A stretch of DNA of 64,000 bases, from assembly GCF_024741795.1 (NCBI RefSeq), contig NZ_CP102950.1, forward strand, positions 1-64,000. The letters run 5' to 3'. A program made the position numbers and the translations under genes. Each line of letters begins with the position of its first letter. The first letter of the stretch is position 1. The stretch is from Arthrobacter sp. CJ23 (GTDB taxonomy: Bacteria > Actinomycetota > Actinomycetes > Actinomycetales > Micrococcaceae). The notes under the pieces were generated by a model. The model saw nothing but the letters and a program-made list of their open reading frames with translations, did not search any database and was not told where the DNA came from. This document shows, piece by piece, positions 1 to 12,068 of the stretch.

Positions 1-1422
1 ATGACAGTAGACGAAGCAAACCACGCCAATACTGTCGGAAGTTCCTGGCGAAGGGTGCTGAGCCTGCTTGAACAGGACGAGCGGGTCAGCCCCCGGCAGC
101 GCGGCTTCGTCATCCTTGCCCAGGCGCAGGGCCTGATCGGCTCCACCCTTCTGGTGGCCGTTCCCAATGAACTCACCCGGGAGGTCCTCCAGACCCAGGT
201 CAAGGACGCCCTCGACGACGCCCTCCGCAGTGTCTTCTCCGACGACATCCGCTGCGCAATCGACGTCGACACCGATCTGGTGCCCCTCCACAAGGAGCCG
301 GAAGCCGCCGTCGAGCTTTCCGCGGTGCCTGACCTCGCCGCAGAACCGAAGCCGCAGCCCACTCCGCCGAGCACCTCGCACGAATTCGGCCGGCTGAACC
401 CGAAGTACATCTTCGATACCTTCGTGATCGGTTCCTCCAACCGCTTTGCCCACGCGGCCGCCGTCGCCGTCGCGGAGGCACCAGCCAAGGCGTACAACCC
501 GCTGTTCATCTACGGCGACTCGGGGCTGGGCAAGACGCACCTGCTGCACGCGATCGGCCACTACGCCCGGCGGCTCTACAGCGGCATCCGCGTCCGCTAC
601 GTCAACTCCGAAGAGTTCACCAACGACTTCATCAACTCGATCCGTGACGACGAAGGCACCAGTTTCAAGACCACGTACCGCAACGTGGATGTGCTGCTGA
701 TCGACGACATCCAGTTCCTGGCGGGCAAGGACCGCACGCAGGAAGAGTTCTTCCACACGTTCAACGCCCTGCACAACGCCAACAAGCAGGTGGTCATCAC
801 CTCGGACCAGCCGCCCAAGATGCTGGCCGGCTTCGAGGACCGCATGACCTCGCGCTTCGAATGGGGCCTGCTCACGGACATCCAGCCGCCGGAGCTCGAG
901 ACCCGCATCGCGATCCTGCGCAAGAAGGGCCTCAGCGAAGGACTCTCGGCGCCGGACGACGCCCTGGAGTACATCGCGTCCAAGATCTCCAGCAACATCC
1001 GCGAACTCGAGGGCGCCCTCATCCGCGTCACCGCGTTCGCCAGCCTGAACCGCCAGCCGGTGGATGTTGCCCTCGCCGAGATGGTCCTCAAGGACCTCAT
1101 CACCGACGACGGCGCCCAGGAGATCACTGCCAAGCAAATCCTCGACCAGACCGCAGACTACTTCAAGCTCAGCATGGAAGAGCTCTGCAGCAAGTCCCGC
1201 ACGCGCACCCTGGTGACGGCGCGGCAGATCGCCATGTACCTCTGCCGCGAACTGACGGACATGTCCCTGCCCAAGATCGGACAGGAGCTGGGCGGCCGCG
1301 ACCACACCACCGTCATTCACGCGGACCGCAAGATCCGCGAGCTGATGGCCGAGCGCCGTGTGATCTACAACCAGGTCACCGAGCTGACCAACCGCATCAA
1401 ACAGCAGCAGCGAAACTCCTGA
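1..1422 (+). CDS. dnaA: Chromosomal replication initiator DnaA
   Basis: DnaA binds 9-bp boxes at oriC, melts the origin and helps load the replicative helicase. The 473-residue protein has an N-terminal domain (about 1-95), a short Pro-rich linker (about 96-128), and an AAA+ core with Walker [10 protein letters not shown] at 172-180 and Walker [12 protein letters not shown] near 230-240. The C-terminal domain IV carries the DnaA signature [11 protein letters not shown] at about 431-441, which contacts the box. The linker is short compared with Streptomyces DnaA. The gene starts at base 1, so its promoter and ribosome binding site are outside the window. dnaN follows on the same strand after the origin region. 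Identification is secure. Confidence 0.99.
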   Translation: MTVDEANHANTVGSSWRRVLSLLEQDERVSPRQRGFVILAQAQGLIGSTLLVAVPNELTREVLQTQVKDALDDALRSVFSDDIRCAIDVDTDLVPLHKEPEAAVELSAVPDLAAEPKPQPTPPSTSHEFGRLNPKYIFDTFVIGSSNRFAHAAAVAVAEAPAKAYNPLFIYGDSGLGKTHLLHAIGHYARRLYSGIRVRYVNSEEFTNDFINSIRDDEGTSFKTTYRNVDVLLIDDIQFLAGKDRTQEEFFHTFNALHNANKQVVITSDQPPKMLAGFEDRMTSRFEWGLLTDIQPPELETRIAILRKKGLSEGLSAPDDALEYIASKISSNIRELEGALIRVTAFASLNRQPVDVALAEMVLKDLITDDGAQEITAKQILDQTADYFKLSMEELCSKSRTRTLVTARQIAMYLCRELTDMSLPKIGQELGGRDHTTVIHADRKIRELMAERRVIYNQVTELTNRIKQQQRNS

Positions 1423-1963
1423 ATCCACAGCGCGGCCGCCACCACATACCTTATTAACAGGCACATGTGGATAAGCCTGTGGATACTTAAGGGGACAAGC
1501 GCGGTTAATGGGCTTAAAACCCTTAAGCCGTCTGTGGATCGTTAAAAACGGGCCTGAAGGTTGTCCCCATCCACACCCTGTTTAAAACCCGGTTAACGCA
1601 CATCTCGTGAACAGGGCTTAACTGCGGAACGGCGCGTCGAAACGGGGTTATCCACAGTTTCCACAGCAGTTATTAACACTACGAATCCCAAAAAATTGAA
1701 ATTCCTCAAATAACAATCTCCCTCCACCGCCCGCCGGGCCCAGCCAACGGCTGTGCCGAAGCACCGGCCGGAAACCTGGGGATGGGTTAATCGCGGATCT
1801 TCCGGCTAAGCTGTCAGCAGCGCTCCCATCCCTGGGTCTGTTTTGTGGTTCGCACAGCGTTGACCATGCAGCTTCCGGTGCCGGAGCGCGACGATTTTGG
1901 CGGGTTCCAGACAGGGATCCGCGGTTTGGACATGGCAGCAGCAATGAAAGGCGGCACCCTTCC
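1423..1963. other. oriC: Chromosomal origin oriC (dnaA-dnaN intergenic region)
   Basis: This 541-bp gene-free stretch between dnaA and dnaN is the classical actinobacterial origin location. Matches to the DnaA box TTATCCACA (or its complement) are perfect at 1466-1474 and 1648-1656. Near matches lie at 1478-1486 (TGTGGATAC), 1533-1541 (TGTGGATCG), 1567-1575 (CCATCCACA) and 1657-1665 (GTTTCCACA). Several TTAA-rich words lie between them. An AT-rich run at about 1668-1715 next to the strongest box is the best candidate unwinding element. The dnaN promoter must lie in the right part. I infer origin function from box clustering and position; no replication data are available. Confidence 0.9.
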
Positions 1964-3088
1964 GTGAAGTTCAGAGTCGAACGGGACGTCCTGGCAGAAG
2001 CCGTAACCTGGACCGCCCGATCGTTGTCTCCGCGGCCGCCTGTTCCGGTGCTCTCGGGTCTTCTCCTCAAGGCTGAAGCCGGGACAGTCACCCTCTCGAG
2101 CTTTGACTACGAGACCTCCGCACGCCTGGAAATCCCGGCTGACATCACCACCGAGGGCACCATCCTGGTCTCCGGCCGCCTGCTCGCAGACATCTGCCGC
2201 AGCCTGCCCTCCGCCCCAGTGGACGTCGAAACCGACGGCAGCAAAGTCACACTGAGCTGCCGCCGAAGCAGCTTCCACCTGGCCACCATGCCGGAGTCCG
2301 AATACCCGGCCCTGCCGGCACTCCCGGAAATCAGCGGAACCCTCCCCGGTGACGCCTTTGCCCAGGCCGTTTCCCAGGTGATCATCGCCGCCAGCAAGGA
2401 CGACACTCTCCCGATCCTCACCGGTGTCCGGATGGAGATCGAGGATGACATGATCACCCTCCTGGCAACAGACCGTTACCGGCTGGCCATGCGCGAAGTG
2501 CCCTGGAAGCCCGTCACTCCGGGCATTTCCACGAGTGCCCTGGTGAAGTCCAAGACGCTGAACGAAGTAGCCAAGACCCTTGGTGGCAGCGGCGACATCA
2601 ACCTCGCCATCGCCAGCGACGACAGCCGCCTTATCGGCTTCGAAAGCGGCGGACGCACCACCACCTCGCTGCTCGTTGACGGCGACTACCCCAAGATCCG
2701 CTCGCTGTTCCCGGACTCCACTCCGATCCACGCCACTGTGCAGACCCAGGAACTCGTGGAAGCCGTCCGGCGCGTGTCCCTCGTGGCCGAACGCAACACC
2801 CCAGTCCGCCTCGCCTTCACACAGGGGCTCCTGAACCTCGACGCCGGCACCGGCGAAGACGCCCAGGCCTCCGAAGAGCTCGAAGCCCAGCTGTCCGGTG
2901 ACGACATCACCGTGGCCTTCAACCCGCACTACCTGGTGGAGGGCCTCAGCGTCATCGAAACCAAGTACGTCCGGTTCTCCTTCACCACCGCGCCCAAGCC
3001 GGCCATGATCACCGCCCAGGCCGGGGCCGACGGCGACGACCAAGGCGACTACCGTTACCTCGTGATGCCGGTCCGCCTCCCCAACTAG
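1964..3088 (+). CDS. dnaN: DNA polymerase III beta subunit (sliding clamp)
   Basis: DnaN forms the ring-shaped dimer that tethers DNA polymerase III to DNA and recruits repair factors through clamp-binding motifs. The 374-residue product has the usual family length and three repeated clamp domains (about 1-120, 125-245, 250-374). Recognisable blocks include PVLSGLLLKAE near 28, the middle-domain LPILTGVRMEIE near 146, and the C-terminal YRYLVMPVRLPN end, where the peptide-binding pocket is completed. The start is GTG at 1964, the first codon that gives the conserved MKFRVERDVLAEAV opening. It lies between oriC and gnd, with a perfect 30-bp palindrome 10 bp after its stop. Confidence 0.99.
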   Translation: MKFRVERDVLAEAVTWTARSLSPRPPVPVLSGLLLKAEAGTVTLSSFDYETSARLEIPADITTEGTILVSGRLLADICRSLPSAPVDVETDGSKVTLSCRRSSFHLATMPESEYPALPALPEISGTLPGDAFAQAVSQVIIAASKDDTLPILTGVRMEIEDDMITLLATDRYRLAMREVPWKPVTPGISTSALVKSKTLNEVAKTLGGSGDINLAIASDDSRLIGFESGGRTTTSLLVDGDYPKIRSLFPDSTPIHATVQTQELVEAVRRVSLVAERNTPVRLAFTQGLLNLDAGTGEDAQASEELEAQLSGDDITVAFNPHYLVEGLSVIETKYVRFSFTTAPKPAMITAQAGADGDDQGDYRYLVMPVRLPN

Positions 3089-3097
3089 CTGGCAGTT

Positions 3098-3127
3098 GTG
3101 GTTGTTCTGAGCGCTCAGAACAACCAC
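3098..3127. promoter_or_regulatory. Perfect 30-bp palindrome after dnaN (terminator or protein-binding site)
   Basis: The left arm GTGGTTGTTCTGAGC (3098-3112) is followed directly by its exact reverse complement (3113-3127), with no central spacer. It sits 10 bp after the dnaN stop and about 65 bp before the gnd start. As RNA it could fold into a strong hairpin with a tight loop, but no T-run follows, so factor-independent termination is only one reading. A dimeric repressor site controlling gnd is another. Confidence 0.55.
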
Positions 3128-3191
3128 TAATGCGAGTCAGTTGGGCCTTCCGCAGCCACCACCGCCACCTCCGCAGAAAAGAGTTCACGTC

Positions 3192-4076
3192 GTGCATATC
3201 GGACTGATCGGCCTTGGAAAAATGGGTTTCAACATGCGGGAACGCATGCGAAACGGCGGCATTGAAGTCACCGGCTTCGACCGCAACCCGGACATCACCG
3301 ACGTCTCGTCCGTGGATGAACTCATCGCCGCGCTTCCGACGCCGCGGCTGGTCTGGATCATGGTTCCGGCCGGCGACATCACCGATGCCGTGGTCACCGA
3401 GCTCGGCGCCAAGCTCAGCCCCGGCGACCTCGTGATCGACGGCGGGAACTCGCGCTTCACCGAGGACCAGAAGCACGCTGCTGCACTGGCCGAGAAGGAC
3501 ATCCGCTTCGCCGACTGCGGCGTGTCCGGCGGGGTCTGGGGCCTGCAGAACGGCTACGGCCTCATGGCCGGCGGCTCGGACGAGGACATCGCTTTGGCCA
3601 TGCCCGTGTTCGATGCCCTCCGCCCCGAAGGCGACCGCGCCGACAGCTTCGTCCATGTGGGCGGCGTCGGCGCAGGCCACTACGCCAAGATGGTCCACAA
3701 CGGCATCGAGTACGGCCTGATGCAGGCTTACGCCGAAGGCTACGAACTGCTCGCCGCCAAGGACATCGTCAACGACCTCCCCGGCACGTTCCGCGCCTGG
3801 CAGAAAGGCACCGTGGTGCGCTCCTGGCTGCTGGACCTCATGGTCAAGGCCCTGGACGAGGATCCTGGCCTGGCCTCGATCGATGACTACGTGGAAGACT
3901 CCGGCGAAGGCCGCTGGACCGTGGAGGAAGCCATCGCCAACGCGGTCCCGGCACCGGCCATCACGGCCGCGCTCTTTGCCCGGTTCTCCTCCCGCGAGGA
4001 CAGCTCCCCGGCCATGAAGATGGTCTCGGCGCTGCGCCATCAATTCGGTGGCCACGCCACGCGTCCGTCCAGCTAG
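3192..4076 (+). CDS. gnd: 6-phosphogluconate dehydrogenase, short decarboxylating form (GndA/YqeC type)
   Basis: This enzyme oxidatively decarboxylates 6-phosphogluconate to ribulose 5-phosphate in the pentose phosphate pathway, producing a reduced nicotinamide cofactor. The 294-residue form belongs to the short family (about 300 residues, against about 470 for the E. coli type). An N-terminal Rossmann motif IGLIGLGKMG begins at residue 3, the substrate-binding block CGVSGGVWG lies near 114, and the catalytic block AGHYAKMVHNGIEYG lies near 161. GTG at 3192 was chosen because upstream in-frame codons encode an unconserved Pro-rich stretch. Its place between dnaN and recF is typical of Arthrobacter relatives. 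Cofactor preference cannot be decided from sequence inspection. Confidence 0.95.
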   Translation: MHIGLIGLGKMGFNMRERMRNGGIEVTGFDRNPDITDVSSVDELIAALPTPRLVWIMVPAGDITDAVVTELGAKLSPGDLVIDGGNSRFTEDQKHAAALAEKDIRFADCGVSGGVWGLQNGYGLMAGGSDEDIALAMPVFDALRPEGDRADSFVHVGGVGAGHYAKMVHNGIEYGLMQAYAEGYELLAAKDIVNDLPGTFRAWQKGTVVRSWLLDLMVKALDEDPGLASIDDYVEDSGEGRWTVEEAIANAVPAPAITAALFARFSSREDSSPAMKMVSALRHQFGGHATRPSS

Positions 4077-4100
4077 GCCGCGGGGAGTCCAGCAGCAGGC

Positions 4101-5294
4101 GTGTACCTAGAACATCTTTCGCTCACCGACTTCCGCAGCTACGCGCAGGTCGACCTCAAGCTCGGCCCCGGGGTCACCGTCCTGGTGGGTGCCAACGGCA
4201 TCGGCAAGACGAACCTCATGGAGGCCATCGGCTATCTGGCGAGCCTGAGTTCGCACCGTGTCAGCACCGACGGGCCGCTGTTGCGCTTCGGAACCGAACG
4301 CGCCCTGATCCGAGCCAAGCTGGTGCGCGGCGAACAGTCAACGGTGATCGAGCTCGAAATCAACGCCGGCCGGGCCAACCGGGGGCGCATCAACCGCGGC
4401 AATCCGGTGCGTGCACGGGATCTCCTGGGCATCTGCCAGACCGTGCTGTTTGCCCCCGAGGACCTCGCCCTGGTCAAGGGCGATCCGTCCAACCGGCGCC
4501 GTTTCCTCGATGAACTCCTGGTCAGCCTGGTTCCGCGGCACGCTGCCACCCGCAGCGACTACGACCGTGTGCTCAGACAGCGCAACGCCCTGCTGAAATC
4601 GGCCCGCGTCGGCAAATTCTCGGCCGGCCACGAAGCCACCCTTGATGTGTGGGACCAGCACATGGCCCGGGCCGGCGCCGAGCTGCTGCACGCCCGCCTG
4701 GAACTGGTGGAGCGGCTCCGCCCGCACCTGGACGGCGCGTACGCCCAGCTCACGGACGGCTCCAAGACGGCCGGCGCCGTGTACCGCTCCACGATCCAGG
4801 GCGTCCTGGACGACGACGGCGGTCCGGCCGAGCGCGCAACTGAGGCTCCGGCGTCGGGCGAGGACCTCCGGCTGCTGTCCGTGGACCAGCTCACCGAACG
4901 CTATGTCCAGGCGTTCGCGGCGTCCCGCCGCAGGGAACTGGAGCGCGGGATTTCGCTGGTGGGCCCGCACCGTGACGAGCTCGAACTGGTCCTTGGCGAG
5001 GCCCCTGCCAAGGGCTACGCCTCGCACGGCGAAACCTGGTCCATGTGCCTTGCCCTGCGGCTTGCCTCCTACTACGTGATGCTGGATGACACCAGGACCG
5101 GCGGCACCGCGCCGATCCTGATCCTGGACGACGTGTTCGCCGAACTGGACGTGCAGCGTCGGCGTAAACTGGCAGCAATAGTTGCCGGAGCCGAACAGGT
5201 CCTGGTGACAGCCGCCGTCGACGCCGACATCCCGGAGGAGCTGGCCGGACGGCGCGTAACCGTTGTTCCGGGAGGCATCGATGGCGAAGGATAG
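4101..5294 (+). CDS. recF: DNA replication/repair protein RecF
   Basis: RecF is an SMC-like ATPase that helps load RecA onto gapped single-stranded DNA and assists restart of stalled forks. The 397-residue product carries Walker A GANGIGKTN at 30-38, an ABC-type signature region SHGETWS near 308-314, and Walker B ILILDDVFAELD around 339-350. The start is GTG at 4101, which yields the typical MYLEHLSLTDFRSY opening. The gene follows gnd by 24 bp and its last 14 bases overlap the next gene, so recF and dciA are probably translationally coupled. Confidence 0.98.
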   Translation: MYLEHLSLTDFRSYAQVDLKLGPGVTVLVGANGIGKTNLMEAIGYLASLSSHRVSTDGPLLRFGTERALIRAKLVRGEQSTVIELEINAGRANRGRINRGNPVRARDLLGICQTVLFAPEDLALVKGDPSNRRRFLDELLVSLVPRHAATRSDYDRVLRQRNALLKSARVGKFSAGHEATLDVWDQHMARAGAELLHARLELVERLRPHLDGAYAQLTDGSKTAGAVYRSTIQGVLDDDGGPAERATEAPASGEDLRLLSVDQLTERYVQAFAASRRRELERGISLVGPHRDELELVLGEAPAKGYASHGETWSMCLALRLASYYVMLDDTRTGGTAPILILDDVFAELDVQRRRKLAAIVAGAEQVLVTAAVDADIPEELAGRRVTVVPGGIDGEG

Positions 5295-5835
5295 CCGCGA
5301 CGGACTCCAGCCCGGCCGGGATCCCGACGAAATCGACGCCGCCCAGGCCGCGCTGAACCGCATGCGCGACGCCGCCGCGGCCCGTGGCGAAGTCCGGCAG
5401 CGCGCCCCGCGCTCCGGGGAGGCGCCCAAGCGGAAGGGCATGCGGGATACCCGCGGCTTCGCCCAGTTCCACGGCAGCGGCCGGGATCCCCTGGGCCTGG
5501 GCAAGGTGGTGGGCCGGCTCGTGGCCGAGCGCGGCTGGACCTCGCCGGTGGCCGTGGGCTCCGTCATGGCGGAGTGGGCCACCCTGGTGGGTCCGGAAAT
5601 CTCGGCCCACTGCACCCCCGAAAGCTTCACCGACACCACCCTCCATGTGCGCTGCGATTCCACGGCCTGGGCCACCCAGCTCCGGCTGCTGAGCATGAGC
5701 CTGCTGGAGATGTTCCGCAATGAACTGGGCGACGGCGTGGTCACGAGCATCCAGGTGCTGGGACCCTCGGCGCCGAGCTGGCGCAAGGGCGGACGCAGCG
5801 TCAACGGACGCGGCCCCCGCGACACCTACGGCTGA
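5281..5835 (+). CDS. dciA: DUF721 protein, DciA-type helicase-loading factor
   Basis: DUF721 proteins are the DciA family, shown in mycobacteria and other bacteria to interact with the replicative helicase DnaB and support its loading. The 184-residue product has a basic, disordered N-terminal half (about 1-60). The conserved DUF721 fold covers about 70-160, with recognisable blocks LGKVVGRLVAERGW and WATLVGPEISAHCTPESF and a later TWATQLR-like strand. ATG at 5281 follows a GGGAGG ribosome site and overlaps the end of recF; an in-frame TTG at 5263 is less likely. Family assignment is firm. The helicase-loading role here is by homology. Confidence 0.9.
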   Translation: MAKDSRDGLQPGRDPDEIDAAQAALNRMRDAAAARGEVRQRAPRSGEAPKRKGMRDTRGFAQFHGSGRDPLGLGKVVGRLVAERGWTSPVAVGSVMAEWATLVGPEISAHCTPESFTDTTLHVRCDSTAWATQLRLLSMSLLEMFRNELGDGVVTSIQVLGPSAPSWRKGGRSVNGRGPRDTYG

Positions 5836-6191
5836 GGAGAACCGGCGGAGGCTGGACGCCGTGCAGAGCGATTCAACGCCCGCGGGCCGTATAGGCACCC
5901 ATCTGACCCACCACAGGGCCCTTCCAGTGGGGGCCAACGGCCTCCCAAGGGCACTTTCCCGGCCCGGCTGGCCCCGTATTGGCGGGGAAAGGCCCTATTT
6001 CACGGTAGAATCGGCATAGATAACTGGGCGCCGGTGCGATGTTGACGGGGTCGGATTTCCAGAGAATGGGACCGGACCACCAGCCAACCGATGCATCGGC
6101 GCTATCAGTCACGTCCCTGTTGGCGCCTGCGGTTCACCGCGGGCAGATCCGGGAACGGCCATCATCGAGTACAGAGGAGTCGACAGCGCCT
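5836..6191 (+). promoter_or_regulatory. gyrB leader with two stem-loops and candidate promoter
   Basis: This 356-bp gap holds no plausible gene. Two stem-loops lie back to back: 5918-5952 (outer arms GCCCTT/AAGGGC, inner GGGGGCC/GGCCTCCC) and 5954-5991 (outer arms CTTTCCC/GGGAAAG). The first may end the recF-dciA transcript. Directly after them are -10-like hexamers TAGAAT at 6006-6011 and TAGATA at 6017-6022. I could not pair either with a well-spaced -35 box. A transcript starting just downstream would have a leader of roughly 170 nt before gyrB. Confidence 0.35.
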
Positions 6192-8270
6192 GTGGCTAAC
6201 GACAATGCAGAGACCTTGGCAGTAGAGCCCGTGGCGGAGAATGCCTCCACACCGGAAACGACGGTCGAGGCACCCAGGGAATACGGCGCCAGCGACATCA
6301 CCGTCCTCGAAGGCCTCGAAGCGGTGCGCAAGCGCCCCGGCATGTACATCGGTTCCACCGGTCCGCGCGGCCTCCACCACCTGGTGTACGAAGTGGTGGA
6401 CAACTCCGTGGATGAGGCCCTGGCCGGCTACTGCAGCCACATCGAGATCACCCTCCGCGCCGACGGCGGCGTGAAAGTAGTGGACGACGGCCGCGGCATC
6501 CCAGTGGACATCCACCCCAGCGAGGGCAAGCCCACCGTTGAAGTGGTCATGACCATCCTGCACGCCGGCGGCAAGTTCGGCGGCGGCGGCTACGCCGTCT
6601 CCGGCGGCCTCCACGGCGTGGGCATTTCCGTGGTCAATGCCTTGTCCCGCCGCGTGGACACCGAGGTCCGCCGCCAGGGTCACGTTTGGCGCATGTCCTT
6701 CGCCGACGGCGGCAAGCCGCAGGGCGAGCTCGTCCAGGGCGAAGCCACCACGGAAACCGGAACCACGCAGACGTTCTACCCGGACGGCACGATCTTCGAG
6801 TCCACGGTCTTCGACTTCGAGACACTGCGCGCACGCTTCCAGCAGATGGCCTTCCTCAACAAGGGCCTCAAGATCACTCTGACGGACGAACGCCCGGTGC
6901 AGAGCGCCTCCGTGGACGACCTCGACCTGGACGTGGTGACCACGGAAGGCGAAGTCGCTGCCGAGCACCGCACCGTTGTCTATCAGTACAACGACGGCCT
7001 GCTGGACTACGTCAAGCACCTGAACTCGAACAAGAAGGTGGAGGTGGTCCACGAGGACGTCATCGCCTTCGAAACCGAGGACACCGAGCGGCACATCGCC
7101 GTCGAAATGGCCATGCAGTGGACCACCGCGTACTCCGAGAGCGTCCACACCTACGCGAACACCATCAACACCCACGAGGGCGGCACGCACGAAGAAGGCT
7201 TCCGCGCCGCGATGACCTCGCTCATCAACCGCTATGCGCGCGAGAAGAGCATCATCAAGGAAAAAGAAGACAACCTCACGGGTGACGACATCCGTGAAGG
7301 CCTCACCGCCGTCATTTCGGTCAAGCTCGCCGAACCGCAGTTCGAAGGCCAGACCAAGACCAAGCTCGGCAACTCCGAGGTCAAGGGCTTCGTGCAGCGC
7401 GTGGTCACCGACCAGCTCGGCGACTGGCTGGAGCGCAACCCCGGCCCCGCCCGGGATGTCATCCGCAAGGCCATCCAGGCCTCCCAGGCACGCATGGCTG
7501 CCCGCAAGGCCCGCGACAACGCCCGCCGCAAGAGCCCGCTGGAGTCCTTCGGCATGCCGGGCAAGCTCTCCGACTGCTCCTCCAAGGATCCTTCGCGCTG
7601 CGAGGTCTACATCGTGGAGGGTGACTCGGCAGGCGGTTCCGCCAAGCGCGGCCGCAACCCGGAAACCCAGGCCATCCTGCCGTTGCGCGGAAAGATCCTG
7701 AACGTGGAGCGGGCCCGGCTGGACAAGGCCCTGGGCAATGCCGAGGTCCAGTCCATGATCACCGCGTTCGGCACGGGCATCGGGGAGGACTTCGACCTCG
7801 CCAAGCTGCGGTACCACAAGATCGTCCTGATGGCCGATGCCGACGTTGACGGCCAGCACATCACCACCCTGCTGATGACGCTGCTGTTCCGCTACATGCG
7901 CCCGCTGATTGAGAACGGCTACGTCTACCTGGCCCAGCCGCCGCTGTACCGGATCAAGTGGTCGAATGCCCCGCACGACTACGTCTACAGCGACCGCGAA
8001 CGCGACGCCAAGCTGCTCTCCGGCCAGGCTGCCGGCCGCCGCATTCCGAAGGACAACGGCATCCAGCGTTACAAGGGCCTCGGCGAAATGGACTACACGG
8101 AACTGTGGGACACCACCATGGACCCGGACCACCGGACCCTGCTTCAGGTGACCATGGATGACGCCCTGGCCGCGGACCAGATCTTCTCCACCCTGATGGG
8201 CGAGGACGTCGAATCACGCAGAAACTTCATTCAGCAGAACGCCAAGGACGTTCGGTTCCTCGACATCTAG
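6192..8270 (+). CDS. gyrB: DNA gyrase subunit B
   Basis: GyrB is the ATPase subunit of DNA gyrase, which introduces negative supercoils ahead of forks. The 692-residue product has the GHKL ATPase motifs ([42 protein letters not shown]), a transducer domain with an invariant-type Lys/Gln segment, and the TOPRIM block [13 protein letters not shown] with DADVDGQHI further on. GTG at 6192, preceded by AGAGGAG, gives [13 protein letters not shown]; the frame stays open upstream to 6039 but that part is not conserved. gyrA follows 60 bp later, so the two subunits are probably cotranscribed. Identification is certain; the start is likely but not proven. Confidence 0.98.
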   Translation: MANDNAETLAVEPVAENASTPETTVEAPREYGASDITVLEGLEAVRKRPGMYIGSTGPRGLHHLVYEVVDNSVDEALAGYCSHIEITLRADGGVKVVDDGRGIPVDIHPSEGKPTVEVVMTILHAGGKFGGGGYAVSGGLHGVGISVVNALSRRVDTEVRRQGHVWRMSFADGGKPQGELVQGEATTETGTTQTFYPDGTIFESTVFDFETLRARFQQMAFLNKGLKITLTDERPVQSASVDDLDLDVVTTEGEVAAEHRTVVYQYNDGLLDYVKHLNSNKKVEVVHEDVIAFETEDTERHIAVEMAMQWTTAYSESVHTYANTINTHEGGTHEEGFRAAMTSLINRYAREKSIIKEKEDNLTGDDIREGLTAVISVKLAEPQFEGQTKTKLGNSEVKGFVQRVVTDQLGDWLERNPGPARDVIRKAIQASQARMAARKARDNARRKSPLESFGMPGKLSDCSSKDPSRCEVYIVEGDSAGGSAKRGRNPETQAILPLRGKILNVERARLDKALGNAEVQSMITAFGTGIGEDFDLAKLRYHKIVLMADADVDGQHITTLLMTLLFRYMRPLIENGYVYLAQPPLYRIKWSNAPHDYVYSDRERDAKLLSGQAAGRRIPKDNGIQRYKGLGEMDYTELWDTTMDPDHRTLLQVTMDDALAADQIFSTLMGEDVESRRNFIQQNAKDVRFLDI

Positions 8271-8330
8271 CGGCTATCGCCGACGAAATAGTCCTGGACC
8301 GACATATACCTGAAACGGAAAACATAGACA

Positions 8331-10999
<2,669 letters not shown>

Positions 11000-11003
<4 letters not shown>

Positions 11004-11644
11004 GTAATCCAGACTCATATCCCAAGCCGAGCACTGACGTCCCCGGCGGGATCCGGCAGCCGACCGGCGCCCCGCAGGCAGGCGCACCTGCCCGCCCGCA
11101 GCAGCGGCCCGCGGCCGGCCCCGCAGGTGCACGCCCGGCGGTCCCGGGCCAGCGTCCGGCGCCGGCAGGAGTGCGCCCGGCGGGCCAGAGGCCGGCACAG
11201 CCCGGCCAGCGGCCCCTCCAGCCCGGGCAGCGGCCTGCGCAGGGCAACCCGGGGCTCGTGAAGCCCGCACCGAAGGCCAAGGTGCGCCGTGCGCGCCTGC
11301 TGGTCAGCAAGGTGGACCCGTGGTCGGTGCTGAAGATGGCGTTCCTGCTGTCCGTGGCACTGGGCATCGTCACCGTGGTGGCCGCGATCGTGCTGTGGAC
11401 CGTCCTGGACCTCACCGGCATCTTCAACCAGGTGGACAGCCTCCTGGGCACCCTCGCAGGCTCGGAAGGCGGCGCCTTCGAACTGAAGAAGGTTGCTTCC
11501 CTGGGCCAGGTGGCGTCCTTCGCCACCATCATCGCCGTGGTGAATGTGGTGCTCCTGACGGCGCTGTCCATGCTCTCGGCTGTCTTGTATAACATTTCGG
11601 CAACGTTGGTTGGCGGAATCGGCGTCACCCTCACGGACGACTAG
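11000..11644 (+). CDS. DUF3566 membrane protein downstream of gyrA
   Basis: The 214-residue protein has a cytoplasmic Pro/Gln/Arg-rich N-terminal third with repeated PGQRP units (about 25-90). It ends in a DUF3566 domain with two membrane helices (about 110-135 and 170-195) connected by a loop containing [17 protein letters not shown]3566 genes sit directly after gyrA in most actinobacteria (Rv0007 in M. tuberculosis is the family example). Their function is not established. The GTG start overlaps the gyrA stop (GTGA), so it is part of the gyrase transcript. Codon use matches its neighbours. Confidence 0.85.
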
Positions 11645-11702
11645 CCAAAAACCCCGGAAACAAGCCGGAATCGCCGCAAAACAGCGGTGAAAATGCCTCG
11701 AT

Positions 11703-11732
11703 TTGAGATCGGGCCGGGATGTGCTGTACAGT
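11703..11732 (+). promoter_or_regulatory. Candidate promoter of tRNA-Ile
   Basis: A -35-like TTGAGA (11703-11708) and a -10-like TACAGT (11727-11732) are separated by 18 bp and end 25 bp before the tRNA gene. Both match housekeeping-sigma consensus at the key positions. This is a reading by eye and unsupported by mapping data. Confidence 0.45.
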
Positions 11733-11757
11733 CATATCTCGGCCCGATGAGGCATCG

Positions 11758-11831
11758 GGGCGTATAGCTCAGGCGGTTAGAGCGCTTCGCTGATAACGAA
11801 GAGGTCCCAGGTTCAAGTCCTGGTACGCCCA
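11758..11831 (+). tRNA. tRNA-Ile (anticodon GAT)
   Basis: The 74-nt gene folds into a cloverleaf. Acceptor arm GGGCGTA pairs with TACGCCC, followed by discriminator A. The D arm is AGCTCAGGCGGTTAGAGC and the anticodon stem CTTCG/CGAAG presents GAT. The T arm contains the GGTTCAAGTCC signature. CCA is not encoded: the bases after the discriminator are CGG. No rRNA genes adjoin it. Confidence 0.98.
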
Positions 11832-11878
11832 CGGAACCAAAGCAGGTTCAGGTAACACTGAACCGGAATGAGGTGCTT

Positions 11879-11995
11879 GTGAAGAAGTTGCTGATTGTTG
11901 CAGCTGCGATCGCAGGTGTCCTGCTCTATAAAAAGGTGCAGGAATCCGAAGCCCGGAAAGAAGTCTGGAGCAAGGCAACCGACACGGTTGACTAG
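11879..11995 (+). CDS. DLW-39 family small protein between tRNA-Ile and tRNA-Ala
   Basis: This is a 38-residue reading frame from GTG at 11879, preceded by GAGG at about 11870. The product starts with a short hydrophobic segment (KKLLIVAAAIAGVLLY, residues 2-17) and ends in a charged amphipathic tail containing QESEARKEVWSKATD. Size, sequence and position between these two tRNA genes match what I recall of the actinobacterial DLW-39 family, whose function is unknown. The hydrophobic start suggests a single membrane helix with the tail on one face. It is too short for gene callers with a 60-codon cut-off. I see no other candidate reading for this interval. Confidence 0.8.
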   Translation: MKKLLIVAAAIAGVLLYKKVQESEARKEVWSKATDTVD

Positions 11996-12068
11996 CGAAG
12001 GGGCCCGCAAAGGCGGATGGTGAAAACCATCGGTACGGCTGGTGTATGATTGACGGGTTGCTTCTTAT

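Noticed and set aside
6162..8132. Long minus-strand frame opposite gyrB
   Set aside because: It has the same composition artefact and no recognisable motif.
11060..11250. Repeated PGQRP coding units after gyrA considered as a mobile repeat
   Set aside because: They are ordinary low-complexity linker codons of the DUF3566 protein, not identical at DNA level.
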